Source: Chloroflexota bacterium
GTDB lineage: Bacteria; Chloroflexota; UBA11872; VXNJ01
NCBI GenBank assembly: GCA_026707405.1
Contig: JAPOWW010000004.1
Location: 277,181-341,180, forward strand
Reading direction: 5' to 3'
DNA length: 64,000 nt
Each line of letters opens with the position of its first letter. Position 1 is the stretch's first letter. Of this stretch, positions 41,202 to 50,523 are shown in pieces. Both the position numbers and the translations under genes were made by a program. The notes under the pieces are model-generated. The model was not told where the DNA came from. It searched no databases and saw nothing but the letters and a program-made list of their open reading frames with translations.

Positions 41202-42731
41202 ATGGAAGCTTGGCACTACGCAGTCTTGGCCGGCGGCATGGCCCTGCTGGGGCTTGCCGGCGGTTACTGGTTTCAGCTTTGGCTTACCAAACGACAAGTC
41301 GGTGAGGTTGCCCTAAACCTCGAATCCGAGCTTGCTCGGGTAGAGACCAAACAGCGCGAGATCATCGCCGATGCTCGGCAACAGGCCGGGGAATATCGAC
41401 GGGAAGTCGAAGGCGAGTTGCGCGAGCGGCGCAACGAGACTAGGCAACGGGAGCGACGCCTTCAGCAGCGTGAAGAGGCGTTCGAGCGCCGCGTCGAGAA
41501 GCTGGACCGGCGCGACGAAGAGTTGCGTCGCTTGAAAGACAGGCTCGACCGTCGAGGCTCCGAGCTTGGTCGCGCGCAGGAAAAGCAGGATCGTACGCTT
41601 CAGAAAATCGCCCAGCTTTCCAAGGATGAGGCGCGGGAGATCGTTCTGGATAGAGTCCAGGACGAAGTCTCGGACGAAGCGGCCAAGATCATCTATCTCG
41701 CTGAGCAAGACGCGAAGCGGGAAGCCGATCGCAGGGCGCGGTGGCTTGTGGGGCTCTCTATCCAGCGGGTGGCCGCCGATCATGCGGTCGAGTCCACCGT
41801 CTCGGCGGTTCCCCTGCCCAGCGATGACATGAAGGGCAGGATCATCGGCCGTGAAGGACGAAACATCCGTGCGCTCGAAGCCGCTACCGGGGTTGATTTG
41901 ATAATCGATGACACCCCGGAAACAGTCGTTCTTTCGAGTTTCGATCCGGTGCGCCGGGAGATTGCCAGAACGGCTTTGTCCAGGTTGATTAAGGACGGCC
42001 GAATCCATCCGGCCCGCATTGAGGAGACGGTGGCCAAGGCGCGCCGCGACGTCAATACGATCATCAGGGAGGAGGGCGAGCGCGCGGCCTTTGACGTAGG
42101 TGTGCCCAACCTTCATCAGGAGCTGATCAAACTGCTCGGACGTCTCAGGTTTCGCCAAAGCTACGGGCAGAACGTGTTGATGCACTCCCTGGAAGTCGCA
42201 TATCTGGCGGCGACGATGGCCGGCGAGATGGGGGGCGATGCCGCCATGTGCCGGCTTGCTGGCCTGCTGCACGACATAGGCAAGGCTATTGACCACGAAG
42301 TCGAGGGGCCCCATGCCCTGATTGGAGCTGAACGCGCGAAGCGGTTCGGTATGTCCAAGCCGGTCGTCAACGCCATCGCCGCGCATCATTTCGAGGAAGA
42401 GCCCGCGAGTTTCGAGGCTTTCGCGGTAGCCGCGGCGGACGCCATTTCTGCGGCTCGTCCGGGGGCGCGGCGGGAGACGGTCGATCTGTTCATCAAGCGA
42501 ATGCAGACGCTTGAAGACATAGCAAATTCGTTCGACGGAGTCGAGAAGTCCTATGCCATTCAGGCCGGCAGAGAGGTTCGGATCGCAGTCCGGCCCGACG
42601 ATATAGACGAGCTCGGCGCGTTGCGTCTATCCAGGAACATCAGTAAGAAAATCCAGGACACGATGGCCTATCCTGGACAGATCAAGGTCATCGTGATTCG
42701 AGAGACCAGGTCGGTAGGTTACGCTCGATGA
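41202..42731 (+). CDS. rny: ribonuclease Y
   Basis: This 509-residue membrane-anchored endoribonuclease starts mRNA decay. One N-terminal helix (about residues 5-25) is followed by a long charged coiled coil to about 150. The KH domain contains [19 protein letters not shown], and the HD domain [14 protein letters not shown] with AAHHFEEEP. The C-terminus [16 protein letters not shown] is typical. GGAGGA precedes ATG 41202. The 176-base 5' region holds no clear element. inositol-phosphate synthase follows after about 150 bases. Confidence 0.95.
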   Translation: MEAWHYAVLAGGMALLGLAGGYWFQLWLTKRQVGEVALNLESELARVETKQREIIADARQQAGEYRREVEGELRERRNETRQRERRLQQREEAFERRVEKLDRRDEELRRLKDRLDRRGSELGRAQEKQDRTLQKIAQLSKDEAREIVLDRVQDEVSDEAAKIIYLAEQDAKREADRRARWLVGLSIQRVAADHAVESTVSAVPLPSDDMKGRIIGREGRNIRALEAATGVDLIIDDTPETVVLSSFDPVRREIARTALSRLIKDGRIHPARIEETVAKARRDVNTIIREEGERAAFDVGVPNLHQELIKLLGRLRFRQSYGQNVLMHSLEVAYLAATMAGEMGGDAAMCRLAGLLHDIGKAIDHEVEGPHALIGAERAKRFGMSKPVVNAIAAHHFEEEPASFEAFAVAAADAISAARPGARRETVDLFIKRMQTLEDIANSFDGVEKSYAIQAGREVRIAVRPDDIDELGALRLSRNISKKIQDTMAYPGQIKVIVIRETRSVGYAR

Positions 42732-42828
42732 CAGGAGGTCGATGGAACTTTCGTCGACCCGCAAGGGCAACGGAAACGATGACGCGTCAGTTATTACTAA
42801 CGTGACTTTATGCACATAGTCGAAACCA

Positions 42829-42848
42829 CCGGCTCGTGTGTGAGCCGG
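42829..42848 (+). promoter_or_regulatory. 7-bp hairpin upstream of ino1
   Basis: CCGGCTC, a six-base loop, and GAGCCGG form a perfect 7-bp stem 37 bases before the ino1 start. Only three T follow, after four other bases, so it is a poor terminator. It could be a weak rny terminator or part of the ino1 5' UTR. Confidence 0.3.
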
Positions 42849-42885
42849 ATGCTGTTTCCCAGACCAGGGAGGAAGGTCAACACGA

Positions 42886-43995
42886 ATGAGTGAAGTCAGA
42901 GTAGGCATCATCGGAGTCGGCAACTGCGCGTCGTCACTCGTTCAGGGGGTCAGCTACTACAGGGACGCCCAGTCTTCGGACGAAGTTCCGGGTCTGATGC
43001 ATGTCGATCTCGGGGGATATCACGTATCCGATATCGAGTTCACCGCCGCGTTCGACGTCGACAGCCAAAAGGTCGGACGGGACTTGGGGGAGGCGATATT
43101 CGCCGGCCCTAACAACACGGTCAAGTTCGCTGAAGTTCCGCAAGTTGGCGTCAAGGTTCACAGGGGTATGACCCACGATGGAATAGGCGCCTACATGAGC
43201 GACTCCATCACCAAGGCCTCGGGCAGTACCGACGACATAGTCAACATCCTCAAAGACACCGGTACCGACGTGGTGGTCAACTACCTCCCGGTGGGAAGTG
43301 AAGAGGCTACGAAGTGGTACGTCGAGCAGCTCTTGCAGGCCGGCGTGGGCATGGTGAATTGCATGCCCGTGTTCATCGCGCGCGAAGAGTATTGGCAGAA
43401 GCGTTTTCGAGACGCCGGGGCGCAGATAGTAGGCGACGACATCAAGTCGCAAGTCGGCGCCACCATTGTTCACAGGGTACTTGCGCAGCTCTTCCGGGAA
43501 CGCGGCGTGCCGCTCGAGCGCACGATGCAGCTCAACGTCGGCGGCAACGCCGATTTCAAGAACATGCTTGAAAACGAAAGGCTGGCCTCCAAGAAGGAAT
43601 CGAAGACCAACTCGGTGCAAAGCGTCCTGGAAAACGAGCTTGACGACCGCAACGTCCATATTGGCCCGAGCGACTACGTGCCCTGGTTGACCGACCGGAA
43701 ATGGGCTTACATCCGGCTGGAAGGAAGAGGCTTCGGTGACATGCCGCTCAATGCCGAGGTCAAGCTCGAAGTCTGGGACTCTCCTAACTCGGCGGGCGTT
43801 GTTATCGACGCCGTTCGATGCGCGAAGCTGGCGCGTGACCGCGGATTGACCGGCGCTATAGAAGGGCCTTCGGCCTACTTCATGAAGTCGCCGCCGGTTC
43901 AATACTCCGACGATGAGGCGCGGTCCATGGTTGAAGACTTCATCGCGGCGTCGGAGCTGGCGATCAATAACCCATCGACCGACCCTATGCCTTGA
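42886..43995 (+). CDS. ino1: myo-inositol-1-phosphate synthase
   Basis: This 369-residue NAD-dependent enzyme makes inositol 1-phosphate from glucose 6-phosphate. The Rossmann motif is [17 protein letters not shown]. The catalytic and specificity region includes [36 protein letters not shown] and the Lys-rich [10 protein letters not shown]; this is the short mycobacterial-type enzyme. GGGAGGAAGG precedes ATG 42886. Its TGA overlaps the next start. Inositol 1-phosphate would feed the phosphatidylinositol route encoded by the following three genes. Confidence 0.95.
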   Translation: MSEVRVGIIGVGNCASSLVQGVSYYRDAQSSDEVPGLMHVDLGGYHVSDIEFTAAFDVDSQKVGRDLGEAIFAGPNNTVKFAEVPQVGVKVHRGMTHDGIGAYMSDSITKASGSTDDIVNILKDTGTDVVVNYLPVGSEEATKWYVEQLLQAGVGMVNCMPVFIAREEYWQKRFRDAGAQIVGDDIKSQVGATIVHRVLAQLFRERGVPLERTMQLNVGGNADFKNMLENERLASKKESKTNSVQSVLENELDDRNVHIGPSDYVPWLTDRKWAYIRLEGRGFGDMPLNAEVKLEVWDSPNSAGVVIDAVRCAKLARDRGLTGAIEGPSAYFMKSPPVQYSDDEARSMVEDFIAASELAINNPSTDPMP

Positions 43996-44894
43996 TCCGG
44001 CTGTTTGAACTGGCGGGGTGGATTCTGGGAGGGTTGCCCACCCTGCTCGTGACCGCCGTGGCGCGTCTCGCAGGTAAGCTCGCGTTTGAGCTGATGGGAA
44101 AAGTCCGCCGAAATACGATAGCCAATATGTCGGTGGTGTTGGGACGGCCAGGTACGGATCCCGTTGTCAAGGCGCTGGCGCGGGAGTCGGTCGCTCAATA
44201 TGCCGAGCATTCGATCGATCTCCTGCGGTTCCATCAGGACAGTCGGTCAGACTTGCGCCGCCGCGTGAAGTCGATAGAGGGCTGGGAGAACGTTGTGGTC
44301 GCCCGCAAGCTCAAGAGAGGGGGAATATTCGTCACCGCTCATTTTGGAAACTGGGACGTGGCTGGCGCAACTGTCGCATTCGACTATCCTCTTACTGTGA
44401 TCCAGGAAACGTTTTCGAATCCCGAGGCCAACGAGCTTCTCCGGCGAGTCCGGGCCGACAAGAACGTTAACGCCGTGCAGCTTGGCAACGCCGCCCGCCC
44501 GGCGCTGCGGGCGCTTCGAAGAAACGAATATCTCGGGGTAGTGGCCGACCGTCCGACGCCTGGCGAAGGCGTCGAGGTGAGCTTCTTCGGGCGGCGTACC
44601 TACGTCCCGGCTGGGACCGCCAAGCTGGCGATCAGAACCGGCGCGCCGATAGTCGTGGGAGGGGCCATCCGAAATCCGGACCAAACTTACTCCGCGGTCG
44701 CATATCCGCCTATCTATACCGACGGCGAAAGGTCCCCAAATGCCAACGTCGAGGGTATAACACAAGCTGTAATGAGTAATATTGAGGCGATGATTCGCCG
44801 CCGCCCCGACCAGTGGTACATGTTCAGGCCTATGTGGCCGAAGCATCTAAACCCGCAAAACGCAGTCGGGCGGTCAGCCAGTTCGCCGGCATGA
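43992..44894 (+). CDS. LpxL/HtrB-family acyltransferase, PatA-like
   Basis: This acyltransferase of about 300 residues belongs to the lipid A / phosphatidylinositol-mannoside acyltransferase family. The HX4D motif is HFGNWD (about residue 117), followed by the conserved [19 protein letters not shown] with [18 protein letters not shown], and [13 protein letters not shown] near the end. In Actinobacteria the neighbour of PimA acylates the mannose of PIM, and this gene order matches that. TTG 43992 overlaps the ino1 stop, and the stop overlaps the next ATG. Confidence 0.85.
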   Translation: MIRLFELAGWILGGLPTLLVTAVARLAGKLAFELMGKVRRNTIANMSVVLGRPGTDPVVKALARESVAQYAEHSIDLLRFHQDSRSDLRRRVKSIEGWENVVVARKLKRGGIFVTAHFGNWDVAGATVAFDYPLTVIQETFSNPEANELLRRVRADKNVNAVQLGNAARPALRALRRNEYLGVVADRPTPGEGVEVSFFGRRTYVPAGTAKLAIRTGAPIVVGGAIRNPDQTYSAVAYPPIYTDGERSPNANVEGITQAVMSNIEAMIRRRPDQWYMFRPMWPKHLNPQNAVGRSASSPA

Positions 44895-46108
44895 TGGTTG
44901 ACGGACCTTCCAACAAACCGCTGAAAATCGCACTCGTCTCTCCCTACGACTTTCCGTTTCCCGGGGGAGTCACGAACCACATAACCAACCTGAGCCAGCA
45001 ATTCCGGTCGGCGGGGCACGAAGTGCATATTCTGGCTCCGAGTTCCGACGACGACGCCGAGCGGAACATCCCTCATTTCCACCGGATCGGCAAGACGATC
45101 GTTCCCATGCGCAGCAATGCTTCGGTGGCGCGCCTGACGTTTTCACTAACGCTCGGGCGAAGCGTGAAGCGACTGCTGGCCGAAGCCGAATTCGACGTAA
45201 TTCATATTCACGAGCCGATGGTTCCGCTGTTGCCGTGGTACGTGCTGAGACAGTCCAAGAACTCGAACGCACTCAAGATCGGCACTTTTCACGCGTCGCG
45301 CGATACAACCACCGTGTACCGCACGTACAAGCCGGTACTGCGAAAGCTAATCCGTATGCTCGATGGCCGGATAGCGGTTTCGAATGCCGCGCGAAACTTC
45401 GTTGGGCGGAGCTTTCGGGGCGAATATCGGGTTATTCCCAATGGCATAGACGCCAAGCGCTACGGGCGTGACGTGCCGCCCATGCCGAAGGTCCCACCCG
45501 ATTCGTTTAACGTGCTGTTCGTCGGACGGCTGGAGAAGCGGAAGGGGCTGAGTTATCTGCTTGAAGCGATGTCTACTGTGCAAAGGTTGCGCGACAACTC
45601 CTCTCTGACAATCGTAGGTGCGTTTACGAACCGGCAGCTTCAAAAAGCCAAGAGGATGGTCCGCGGCCACGGTTTGCGCAACGTCCGGTTCCAGGGGTTC
45701 GTGTCGGAGGAAGACAAGCTCCGCTATTACAAGTCCGCCGACGTGTTCTGCGCCCCCGCGATAGGCGGTCGTGAGAGTCAGGGGCTTGTGCTGCTCGAAG
45801 CAATGGCCGCGGGAACACCTGTAATTGCCAGCGACCTTCCGGGCTATCGCTCCCTGAGCGTCGACGGTCGGGCGGTGCTGTTCGTCGCACCGGAAGATCC
45901 CCGTGCACTGGCGCGAGCAATTCTGCGGCTAATGACCTATCCGGAGCGGGCCGCCCAGTTGCGGGCCGAGGGTTTGCGGGCGGCCGCGGCCTTCTCGTGG
46001 GACGGCGTTGCCGCCAGAGTTATGGACTTCTACCGGGAACTTCTCGACCGCCGCGGCGGGGCGGGCCGGCCCGCCCTGATGCCTGCCACGGCGTCCCGCG
46101 CGGAATGA
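44891..46108 (+). CDS. GT4 glycosyltransferase, PimA-like phosphatidylinositol mannosyltransferase
   Basis: This 405-residue GT-B enzyme shows SPYDFPFPGGVTNHI near the start, the same glycine-rich loop as PimA. It also has VIHIHEPMVPLLPWYVL, GTFHASRDTT, VIPNGIDAKRYG, LFVGRLEKRKGLSYLL and ESQGLVLLEAMAAGTPVIAS. The close match to PimA-type proteins and the flanking ino1, acyltransferase and CDP-alcohol enzyme support transfer of mannose to phosphatidylinositol; this is inference. ATG 44891 overlaps the previous stop as ATGA and is preferred over the longer frame. Confidence 0.85.
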   Translation: MMVDGPSNKPLKIALVSPYDFPFPGGVTNHITNLSQQFRSAGHEVHILAPSSDDDAERNIPHFHRIGKTIVPMRSNASVARLTFSLTLGRSVKRLLAEAEFDVIHIHEPMVPLLPWYVLRQSKNSNALKIGTFHASRDTTTVYRTYKPVLRKLIRMLDGRIAVSNAARNFVGRSFRGEYRVIPNGIDAKRYGRDVPPMPKVPPDSFNVLFVGRLEKRKGLSYLLEAMSTVQRLRDNSSLTIVGAFTNRQLQKAKRMVRGHGLRNVRFQGFVSEEDKLRYYKSADVFCAPAIGGRESQGLVLLEAMAAGTPVIASDLPGYRSLSVDGRAVLFVAPEDPRALARAILRLMTYPERAAQLRAEGLRAAAAFSWDGVAARVMDFYRELLDRRGGAGRPALMPATASRAE

Positions 46109-46698
46109 TCGGAACGCGCGTCCAGCACGTATCGCGGCGCGCCGCGGAAAGGGTCGTTTCGCCACTGGCGGCAATCGGCGTCACGCCGCTCATGCTGACG
46201 CTCTCGGGATTTGTCTTAAGTATCCCCGCGGCCGTGTTTCTCGCCAATGGCCAGCATCTCGTGGGCGGCGTCCTGGTGCTCGTGTCGGGCGCCGTTGACA
46301 TGCTCGACGGCGCGCTTGCCCGCGTGAAGCAGCAGGTTACGGTCTTCGGGGCGTTTATCGACTCCACGCTAGACCGTTACGTCGAGCTGGCGATGTATGC
46401 GGGCCTCGTTTGGCATTATTCGGTCACGGGCCGCAACGTCGAGGCGATAGTCGTGCTCGCCGCCGCGGCGGGTTCCCTGTTGGTCAGCTATTCGAAGGCC
46501 AGGGCCGAAGGCCTCGGCCTCGAATGCAAGGTCGGGCTTCTCCAGCGCCCCGAGCGATTGATAATCCTTGGAGTCGCCGCGGCGCTCTCAAGCTGGCTGC
46601 TGGTTCCCGCGATCTGGGTGCTGGCGATAGTCACGCATCTGACTGCGTTGCAGCGAATCATCCACGTCTACCTGATCACCCACGGAAAATCCTCCTAA
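46105..46698 (+). CDS. CDP-alcohol phosphatidyltransferase (phosphatidylinositol(-phosphate) synthase-like)
   Basis: This 197-residue membrane enzyme has about six helices and the full CDP-alcohol motif: DMLDGALAR followed by GAFIDSTLDRYVE, i.e. DxxDGxxAR-x8-GxxxDxxxD. It would join CDP-diacylglycerol to an alcohol at the inner membrane. With ino1 and PimA-like genes in the same operon, inositol phosphate is the probable acceptor. ATG 46105 overlaps the TGA of the upstream gene. Confidence 0.87.
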   Translation: MIGTRVQHVSRRAAERVVSPLAAIGVTPLMLTLSGFVLSIPAAVFLANGQHLVGGVLVLVSGAVDMLDGALARVKQQVTVFGAFIDSTLDRYVELAMYAGLVWHYSVTGRNVEAIVVLAAAAGSLLVSYSKARAEGLGLECKVGLLQRPERLIILGVAAALSSWLLVPAIWVLAIVTHLTALQRIIHVYLITHGKSS

Positions 46699-46719
46699 GC
46701 GCAGGCGCGACCAGCCGGT

Positions 46720-47547
46720 CTAACCCGACCTCTTCAGACGTCCGGTTTTCTTGGCGTATTTGGCGGCGAGGCTGAATATCCAGACTCCAAGCGGCACAGC
46801 AGCCGCCGAAATCAGCGCCAGGGGTCCCAGCGTTCCCCACAGCTCGGTAACCGGAAGGCCGTCCAGTATTCCCGCGCGGATGCCCTCCAGAACGTATCTG
46901 GCCGGGGATATCCACGAAATCGCTTGAAGCCAGCCAGGCAGTACCGATATTGGATAGTAGATACCCGAAACCAGCAGCAGCGTCGCCGACACGATGATGG
47001 TCATTTGCGGACCTCGTTCGACGTACATCAACGGCAGCGTTGCGGCCACTATTCCGAAGCCGAGAAAACCGATGCTGCCGACGGCCAGGAATATTGCCGC
47101 CGTTACGAAATTCGCTCCGGTCAGATCCAGATCGAAGAAAAGCGAGGCCAGGCCGAGGACCACTAGCGCGCGAATTCCGGCGTATACGACGGAAAATATT
47201 GACGATCCGAAGAGCATTGTCGCCAGCCGGATCGGCGCCATGAACGTATATTCAATCGTCCCCTCCCAGCGTTCCCAGCTCACCATGAACGCAGTCATGT
47301 CGAATACCTCGTGGAGAAAGGCCCACACGAGCGTGCCAATGAGCAGATAGATGGTCAGTAGTCCAACGTCCGCCAAGGGCGTGCCGGTAAGCTCGCGCGC
47401 ACCCGGCGCGATGTAGGTAACCGCGAGAACGTTGACCACGCTGTATGTGAGCCACGCAATCTCCCAGCCCCAGTAGCGCCGGGCCGCCCGAAAGTTCCTT
47501 TCGACAAACGCCCACACTCCCAGGGCGCTGGTGGTTGAAAGCAGCAT
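46720..47547 (-). CDS. ABC-2 type transporter permease
   Basis: This 275-residue integral membrane protein has six hydrophobic segments, including FWTYSV-like first helices and the ABC-2 hallmark near SGIYYPISVLPGWLQAISWISPARYVLEG, given here in part. It forms the membrane channel of an exporter with the ATPase encoded just upstream (33-base gap). The substrate is unknown; drugs or polymers are usual for this type. It is convergent with the CDP-alcohol gene. Confidence 0.88.
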   Translation of the reverse strand: MLLSTTSALGVWAFVERNFRAARRYWGWEIAWLTYSVVNVLAVTYIAPGARELTGTPLADVGLLTIYLLIGTLVWAFLHEVFDMTAFMVSWERWEGTIEYTFMAPIRLATMLFGSSIFSVVYAGIRALVVLGLASLFFDLDLTGANFVTAAIFLAVGSIGFLGFGIVAATLPLMYVERGPQMTIIVSATLLLVSGIYYPISVLPGWLQAISWISPARYVLEGIRAGILDGLPVTELWGTLGPLALISAAAVPLGVWIFSLAAKYAKKTGRLKRSG

Positions 47548-47580
47548 CTCAAAACTCCCAATCGATTTGTGCTGTGAGCA

Positions 47581-48387
47581 TCAGCGTTGCTCGACCCGCT
47601 CTTCGTCGGCAATCTGATGCCCCGTCAGACGCAGAAAGGCGGTCTCCAGGTTGGGGGCGGGCCGACCGTTGCCGGCTTGATCCAGCACGGACGCGAGCGA
47701 CCCCTTCGCGACCAGCTTTCCCTCGGACATAATCGCAACGGAATCGCACAAACTCGCCGTTTCGTCCATGTCGTGGCTCATCAGCAACACAGTGGCGTCG
47801 TGCGTGTCCCTCACTTCGTTGACGAATCGCTGGACGTCGATCTTGGATCCGGGGTCCAAACCGGTGGTCGGTTCGTCCAACAGCAGCAAGATGGGGGAAG
47901 TCATGAACGCCCGCGCTATCGCTACCTTCTGCTGCATTCCCCGCGACATTTGCTCGAGCGGCCGGCGTGCCCTTTTGCCGTCGATGCTCAGGCGGTCGAG
48001 AATTTCGAGAATTTTCGCCGTCGCCGCCGATCGTCTCATTCCGTATGTCTGGGCCGTAAAGATCAGGTTCTCCATGGGGCTCAGCTTCTTGAAAAACGAA
48101 GGCTCGACCGACACCCGGCTGATCAACCGTTTGACCAGATGGGCTTCGTGAACCACGTCTCTGCCGAACACCTTGGCCTCGCCGCCATCGGGCAGAAGCA
48201 GCGTCGCGACTATCCGCACCAGCGTCGATTTGCCGCAGCCGTTCGACCCCACGATTCCGTAAATCTGACCACGCTCGATGGTCAGGTCGACGCCGTCGAC
48301 AGCCAGCGTTGCCTCCGGTACAGATCGCTTCTTGAGAAAGGGCAACGAGAGCCCGCCGCCGAAGCGCTTGGTCAGGTTCTTCAACAT
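47581..48387 (-). CDS. ABC transporter ATP-binding protein
   Basis: This 268-residue ATPase energises the ABC-2 permease. Walker A is GSNGCGKST, the signature is QMSRGMQQKVAIARA, Walker B LLLLDEPTTGLD and the switch His lies in LLMSHDMDE. The N-terminus contains an insertion of basic residues before VDGVDLTIERG. ATG 48387 has GGGAAG upstream and is preferred; the frame stays open through the leader region. A leader peptide and terminator lie before it, so read-through is probably regulated. Confidence 0.92.
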   Translation of the reverse strand: MLKNLTKRFGGGLSLPFLKKRSVPEATLAVDGVDLTIERGQIYGIVGSNGCGKSTLVRIVATLLLPDGGEAKVFGRDVVHEAHLVKRLISRVSVEPSFFKKLSPMENLIFTAQTYGMRRSAATAKILEILDRLSIDGKRARRPLEQMSRGMQQKVAIARAFMTSPILLLLDEPTTGLDPGSKIDVQRFVNEVRDTHDATVLLMSHDMDETASLCDSVAIMSEGKLVAKGSLASVLDQAGNGRPAPNLETAFLRLTGHQIADEERVEQR

Positions 48388-48448
48388 CAGGGGAACTTCC
48401 CGATGTGTTTCGTCAGTCAATAAATGTCTCCAGATGGGATTGGCAAAC

Positions 48449-48477
48449 AAAAAAGGCCGTGGGTGCTCGCCCACGGC
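48449..48477 (-). terminator. intrinsic terminator in the ABC-transporter leader
   Basis: Minus strand GCCGTGGG, loop CGAGCA, CCCACGGC, then C and six T. The 8-bp stem lies between a 26-codon leader frame and the ATPase start. Its 5' arm (GTGGGC) can alternatively pair with GCCCAT at the end of the leader frame. Confidence 0.85.
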
Positions 48478-48503
48478 TTTCAGAACGGCGTTTGCCTATC
48501 TAG

Positions 48504-48584
48504 TCATTGCCCATGGGCGGGAGCTGGTCGAAAACGGGACGTACCAATCTCGCGCACCGATCGAATGATTGGTATCGCGCCCAT
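48504..48584 (-). CDS. possible leader peptide of ABC transporter operon (26 residues)
   Basis: This small frame has ATG 48584 with TGAGGG eight bases upstream and TGA at 48504. The peptide begins MGAIPIIRSVREI, unusually rich in Ile, and ends FRPAPAHGQ. It sits between a good promoter and an intrinsic terminator whose stem competes with its last codons. Such peptides serve as translation sensors, as known for antibiotic-induced ABC transporters such as bmrCD. Its coding status is inferred only from position. Confidence 0.5.
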   Translation of the reverse strand: MGAIPIIRSVREIGTSRFRPAPAHGQ

Positions 48585-48622
48585 CGATATCGCCCTCAAT
48601 TTAGTTAAGTTCCGCAAGAACG

Positions 48623-48652
48623 ATGCTACGCGGGCTTTTCGAAAGCTGTCAA
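48623..48652 (-). promoter_or_regulatory. predicted sigma-70 promoter of ABC operon
   Basis: Minus strand TTGACA (48647-48652), an 18-base spacer and TAGCAT (48623-48628). It would give a 5' UTR of roughly 30-35 bases before the leader ATG at 48584. Confidence 0.6.
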
Positions 48653-48738
48653 TAACCCGACGGCGTTTGCCTCGCCAAGAATGCACTTCAATGTGTAATT
48701 AGACTCCCCATAAATTTACCTGTCCCTCCGCACGGAGA

Positions 48739-48765
48739 GCTTGCCCTGAGCCCGTCGAAGGGCCT
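48739..48765. repeat. REP-like palindromic repeat, copy 1
   Basis: A unit built on CCTGAGC and GTCGAAGGG, with a 5-bp stem GCCCT/AGGGC. A related unit with a better stem lies at 57562-57588. Confidence 0.5.
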
Positions 48766-49039
48766 GCCCGGTACCCGATACGGGGCGGAAAACTCAGTGG
48801 TCGACGAGACTGGAGTTGTGTCTACGATCACCCCGAGCCCTGCCTGGCCCGCGCGCAAGCCTTTCAGGAGATTTATTTGAAGAATTGACAAGCACAACTA
48901 TAGCTGTCATGTCGGTCTCTCACGATTGGTCATTTTTGAATCTTCACAGGGTAATTCTCAAAAAGAGCGCGATTCACAAAACAACCGCTGCCTGGTGTCG
49001 GTGCCTGACTCTCCATTCGCTTCGGACGGCTCGCGCCCT

Positions 49040-49720
49040 CTACGAGCGCAAGACTTCGTCTCGAAGTTTCTTGCGGCGGGCGAGGCGGCTTTGGAGTTTG
49101 GCGAAGGTCGAATGGAAATGTACTCGAAACGGGCTCTTGGCGGTGACCAGCCGGGCGGACGCCATCTTGGCAAGAAAGTCTTCGGGGCCGTCGAACTTGT
49201 CGATTTCGTTATAGCACCCGCCGATCTCTTGCACCGTGTGCGCATCGCTGCCCACGCACGCGATCCGCCCGTGGGATTCCTGGAACCGACGGGCGGCTTC
49301 GTTGTCGCTGGATAGCACCGTGCGGCCGTTGAAGACTTCCACCATGTCCAGTCGTTCCGCCAGATCGGCGAGTGCGGCTGGCCGCAGGGCGCTGCCCCGC
49401 AACCGGTCCGTCGGATGCGGCGCAATCACCACGCCTCCCTGCGAGCGGATGGCCTCGACCGCCTCACGCGGCGGCAATCCCTTGGGTATCAGCTCGTTCA
49501 GGAACAAGCCGATAACCTCGCCCTGGGTCGTCATAATCTCTTCGCCCACGATTACACGGATAATGCCGAGGCGCTGGGCCTCCAGCGCTCCATCGATCTC
49601 GTTATGGTCAGTGATCGCGGCGCAGTCGATGCCCCGGTCTCGATACGTTTCCAGGATTTTTGCGACCGGAGTGCTGCAATCGCTCGAAAACTCGGTGTGG
49701 CAGTGGAGGTCGACCTTCAC
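49040..49720 (-). CDS. PHP-domain phosphoesterase
   Basis: This 226-residue metal-dependent hydrolase of the PHP family shows VDLHCHTEFSSDC, ITDHNEIDG, GEEI, HPTDR and CVGSDAH, the expected metal ligands in order. Stand-alone PHP proteins hydrolyse phosphoesters such as nucleoside 3',5'-bisphosphate or nucleotides; the substrate here is unknown. GTG 49720 is the start. moaE lies 21 bases upstream in the same direction. Confidence 0.85.
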   Translation of the reverse strand: MKVDLHCHTEFSSDCSTPVAKILETYRDRGIDCAAITDHNEIDGALEAQRLGIIRVIVGEEIMTTQGEVIGLFLNELIPKGLPPREAVEAIRSQGGVVIAPHPTDRLRGSALRPAALADLAERLDMVEVFNGRTVLSSDNEAARRFQESHGRIACVGSDAHTVQEIGGCYNEIDKFDGPEDFLAKMASARLVTAKSPFRVHFHSTFAKLQSRLARRKKLRDEVLRS

Positions 49721-49741
49721 CTGCCGCTATTCCGTGGAGGT

Positions 49742-50182
49742 CTAGTCGCCGGATTCCCGACCCGACGGCGTCTGGCCCACCCACACTTCACCGTCGTCGA
49801 AGAACTCCTTCTTCCAAATGGGCACGGTTTCCTTGAGCGTGTCGATGGCGAACCGACACGCGGAAAAGGCCTCGACCCGATGTGGCGAGCCGGCTGCGAT
49901 GAATACGCTTACCTCGCCGATGGGCACCTCGCCGATTCGGTGGACCATCGCTATGTCCTCAACCCCCCACCTGTCGCGGATTTGGTCGGCTATCTCTTCC
50001 ATTTTGGCCACGGCCATCGGCTTGTACGCCTCGTAGAAAAGCCGGTGCACCGACTTGCCCTCGGAGTTGTCGCGAGTGCTGCCGTAGAAGGTCGCAAGGC
50101 CGCCGTTTCGCGGACTGCGTGCGGCTTCCAGCGCTTCGTGAAAGTCGATCTGGCCTTCGACGATCTTGACTATCCTAGCCAC
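49742..50182 (-). CDS. moaE: molybdopterin synthase catalytic subunit
   Basis: This 146-residue MoaE carries sulfur from MoaD to precursor Z to make molybdopterin. Family marks are GGLATFYGSTRDN, VHRLFYEAYKPMA, HRIGEVPIGE, AGSPHRVEAF and VPIWKKEFF with the catalytic Lys residues. GTG 50182 overlaps the moaD stop by eight bases, so the two subunits are co-translated. Other molybdenum-cofactor genes are not in the window. Confidence 0.95.
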   Translation of the reverse strand: MARIVKIVEGQIDFHEALEAARSPRNGGLATFYGSTRDNSEGKSVHRLFYEAYKPMAVAKMEEIADQIRDRWGVEDIAMVHRIGEVPIGEVSVFIAAGSPHRVEAFSACRFAIDTLKETVPIWKKEFFDDGEVWVGQTPSGRESGD

Positions 50183-50468
50183 CGCTCACCGGCGGTATGA
50201 CCGCCATTTCGTCACCGTCGGAGAGTCTTTGATCCATCTCCACGAACTCCTGATTTACGGCGAATTTGAGACTGGCCTTCATCGCGGCCAGGGCGGGAAA
50301 TTGTTCGGCCATGCGGTCGAAGACTTCGTCAACCGTGGCGCCGTCTTGGATCGTCACTCGTTGGACTCTCACACCGGCTACCTCGGCCGCGCCCGCAAAG
50401 AGCCGCACGCTTACAACCGCCGCCGCGCGGGCGGTCCCGACCGTTCCATCAGTCAATACCTTCGCCAT
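50175..50468 (-). CDS. moaD: molybdopterin synthase sulfur-carrier subunit
   Basis: This ubiquitin-fold sulfur carrier ends in the required Gly-Gly (PPVSGG), which becomes the thiocarboxylate. The start is given as ATG 50468 (97 residues); the family core begins near VSVRLFAGAAEVAG, so the first 18 residues may be extra. moaE follows with overlap. Confidence 0.88.
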   Translation of the reverse strand: MAKVLTDGTVGTARAAAVVSVRLFAGAAEVAGVRVQRVTIQDGATVDEVFDRMAEQFPALAAMKASLKFAVNQEFVEMDQRLSDGDEMAVIPPVSGG

Positions 50469-50523
50469 ACCGTGCACGATACTACCGCGATGCCGCTCTT
50501 GACCAGAGTTGAATCGAGTGGCG

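Larger units (their letters stand above)
48585..49039. other. long intergenic region between PHP gene and ABC operon
   Basis: Apart from the promoter at 48623-48652 and a REP-like repeat at 48739-48765, I see no gene, RNA gene or clear terminator here. The frames that cross it are short and lack ribosome binding sites. Confidence 0.5.

Noticed and set aside
48816-49214. Frame across the PHP-ABC gap
   Set aside because: It overlaps the PHP gene in antisense, lacks a ribosome binding site and has no family likeness.
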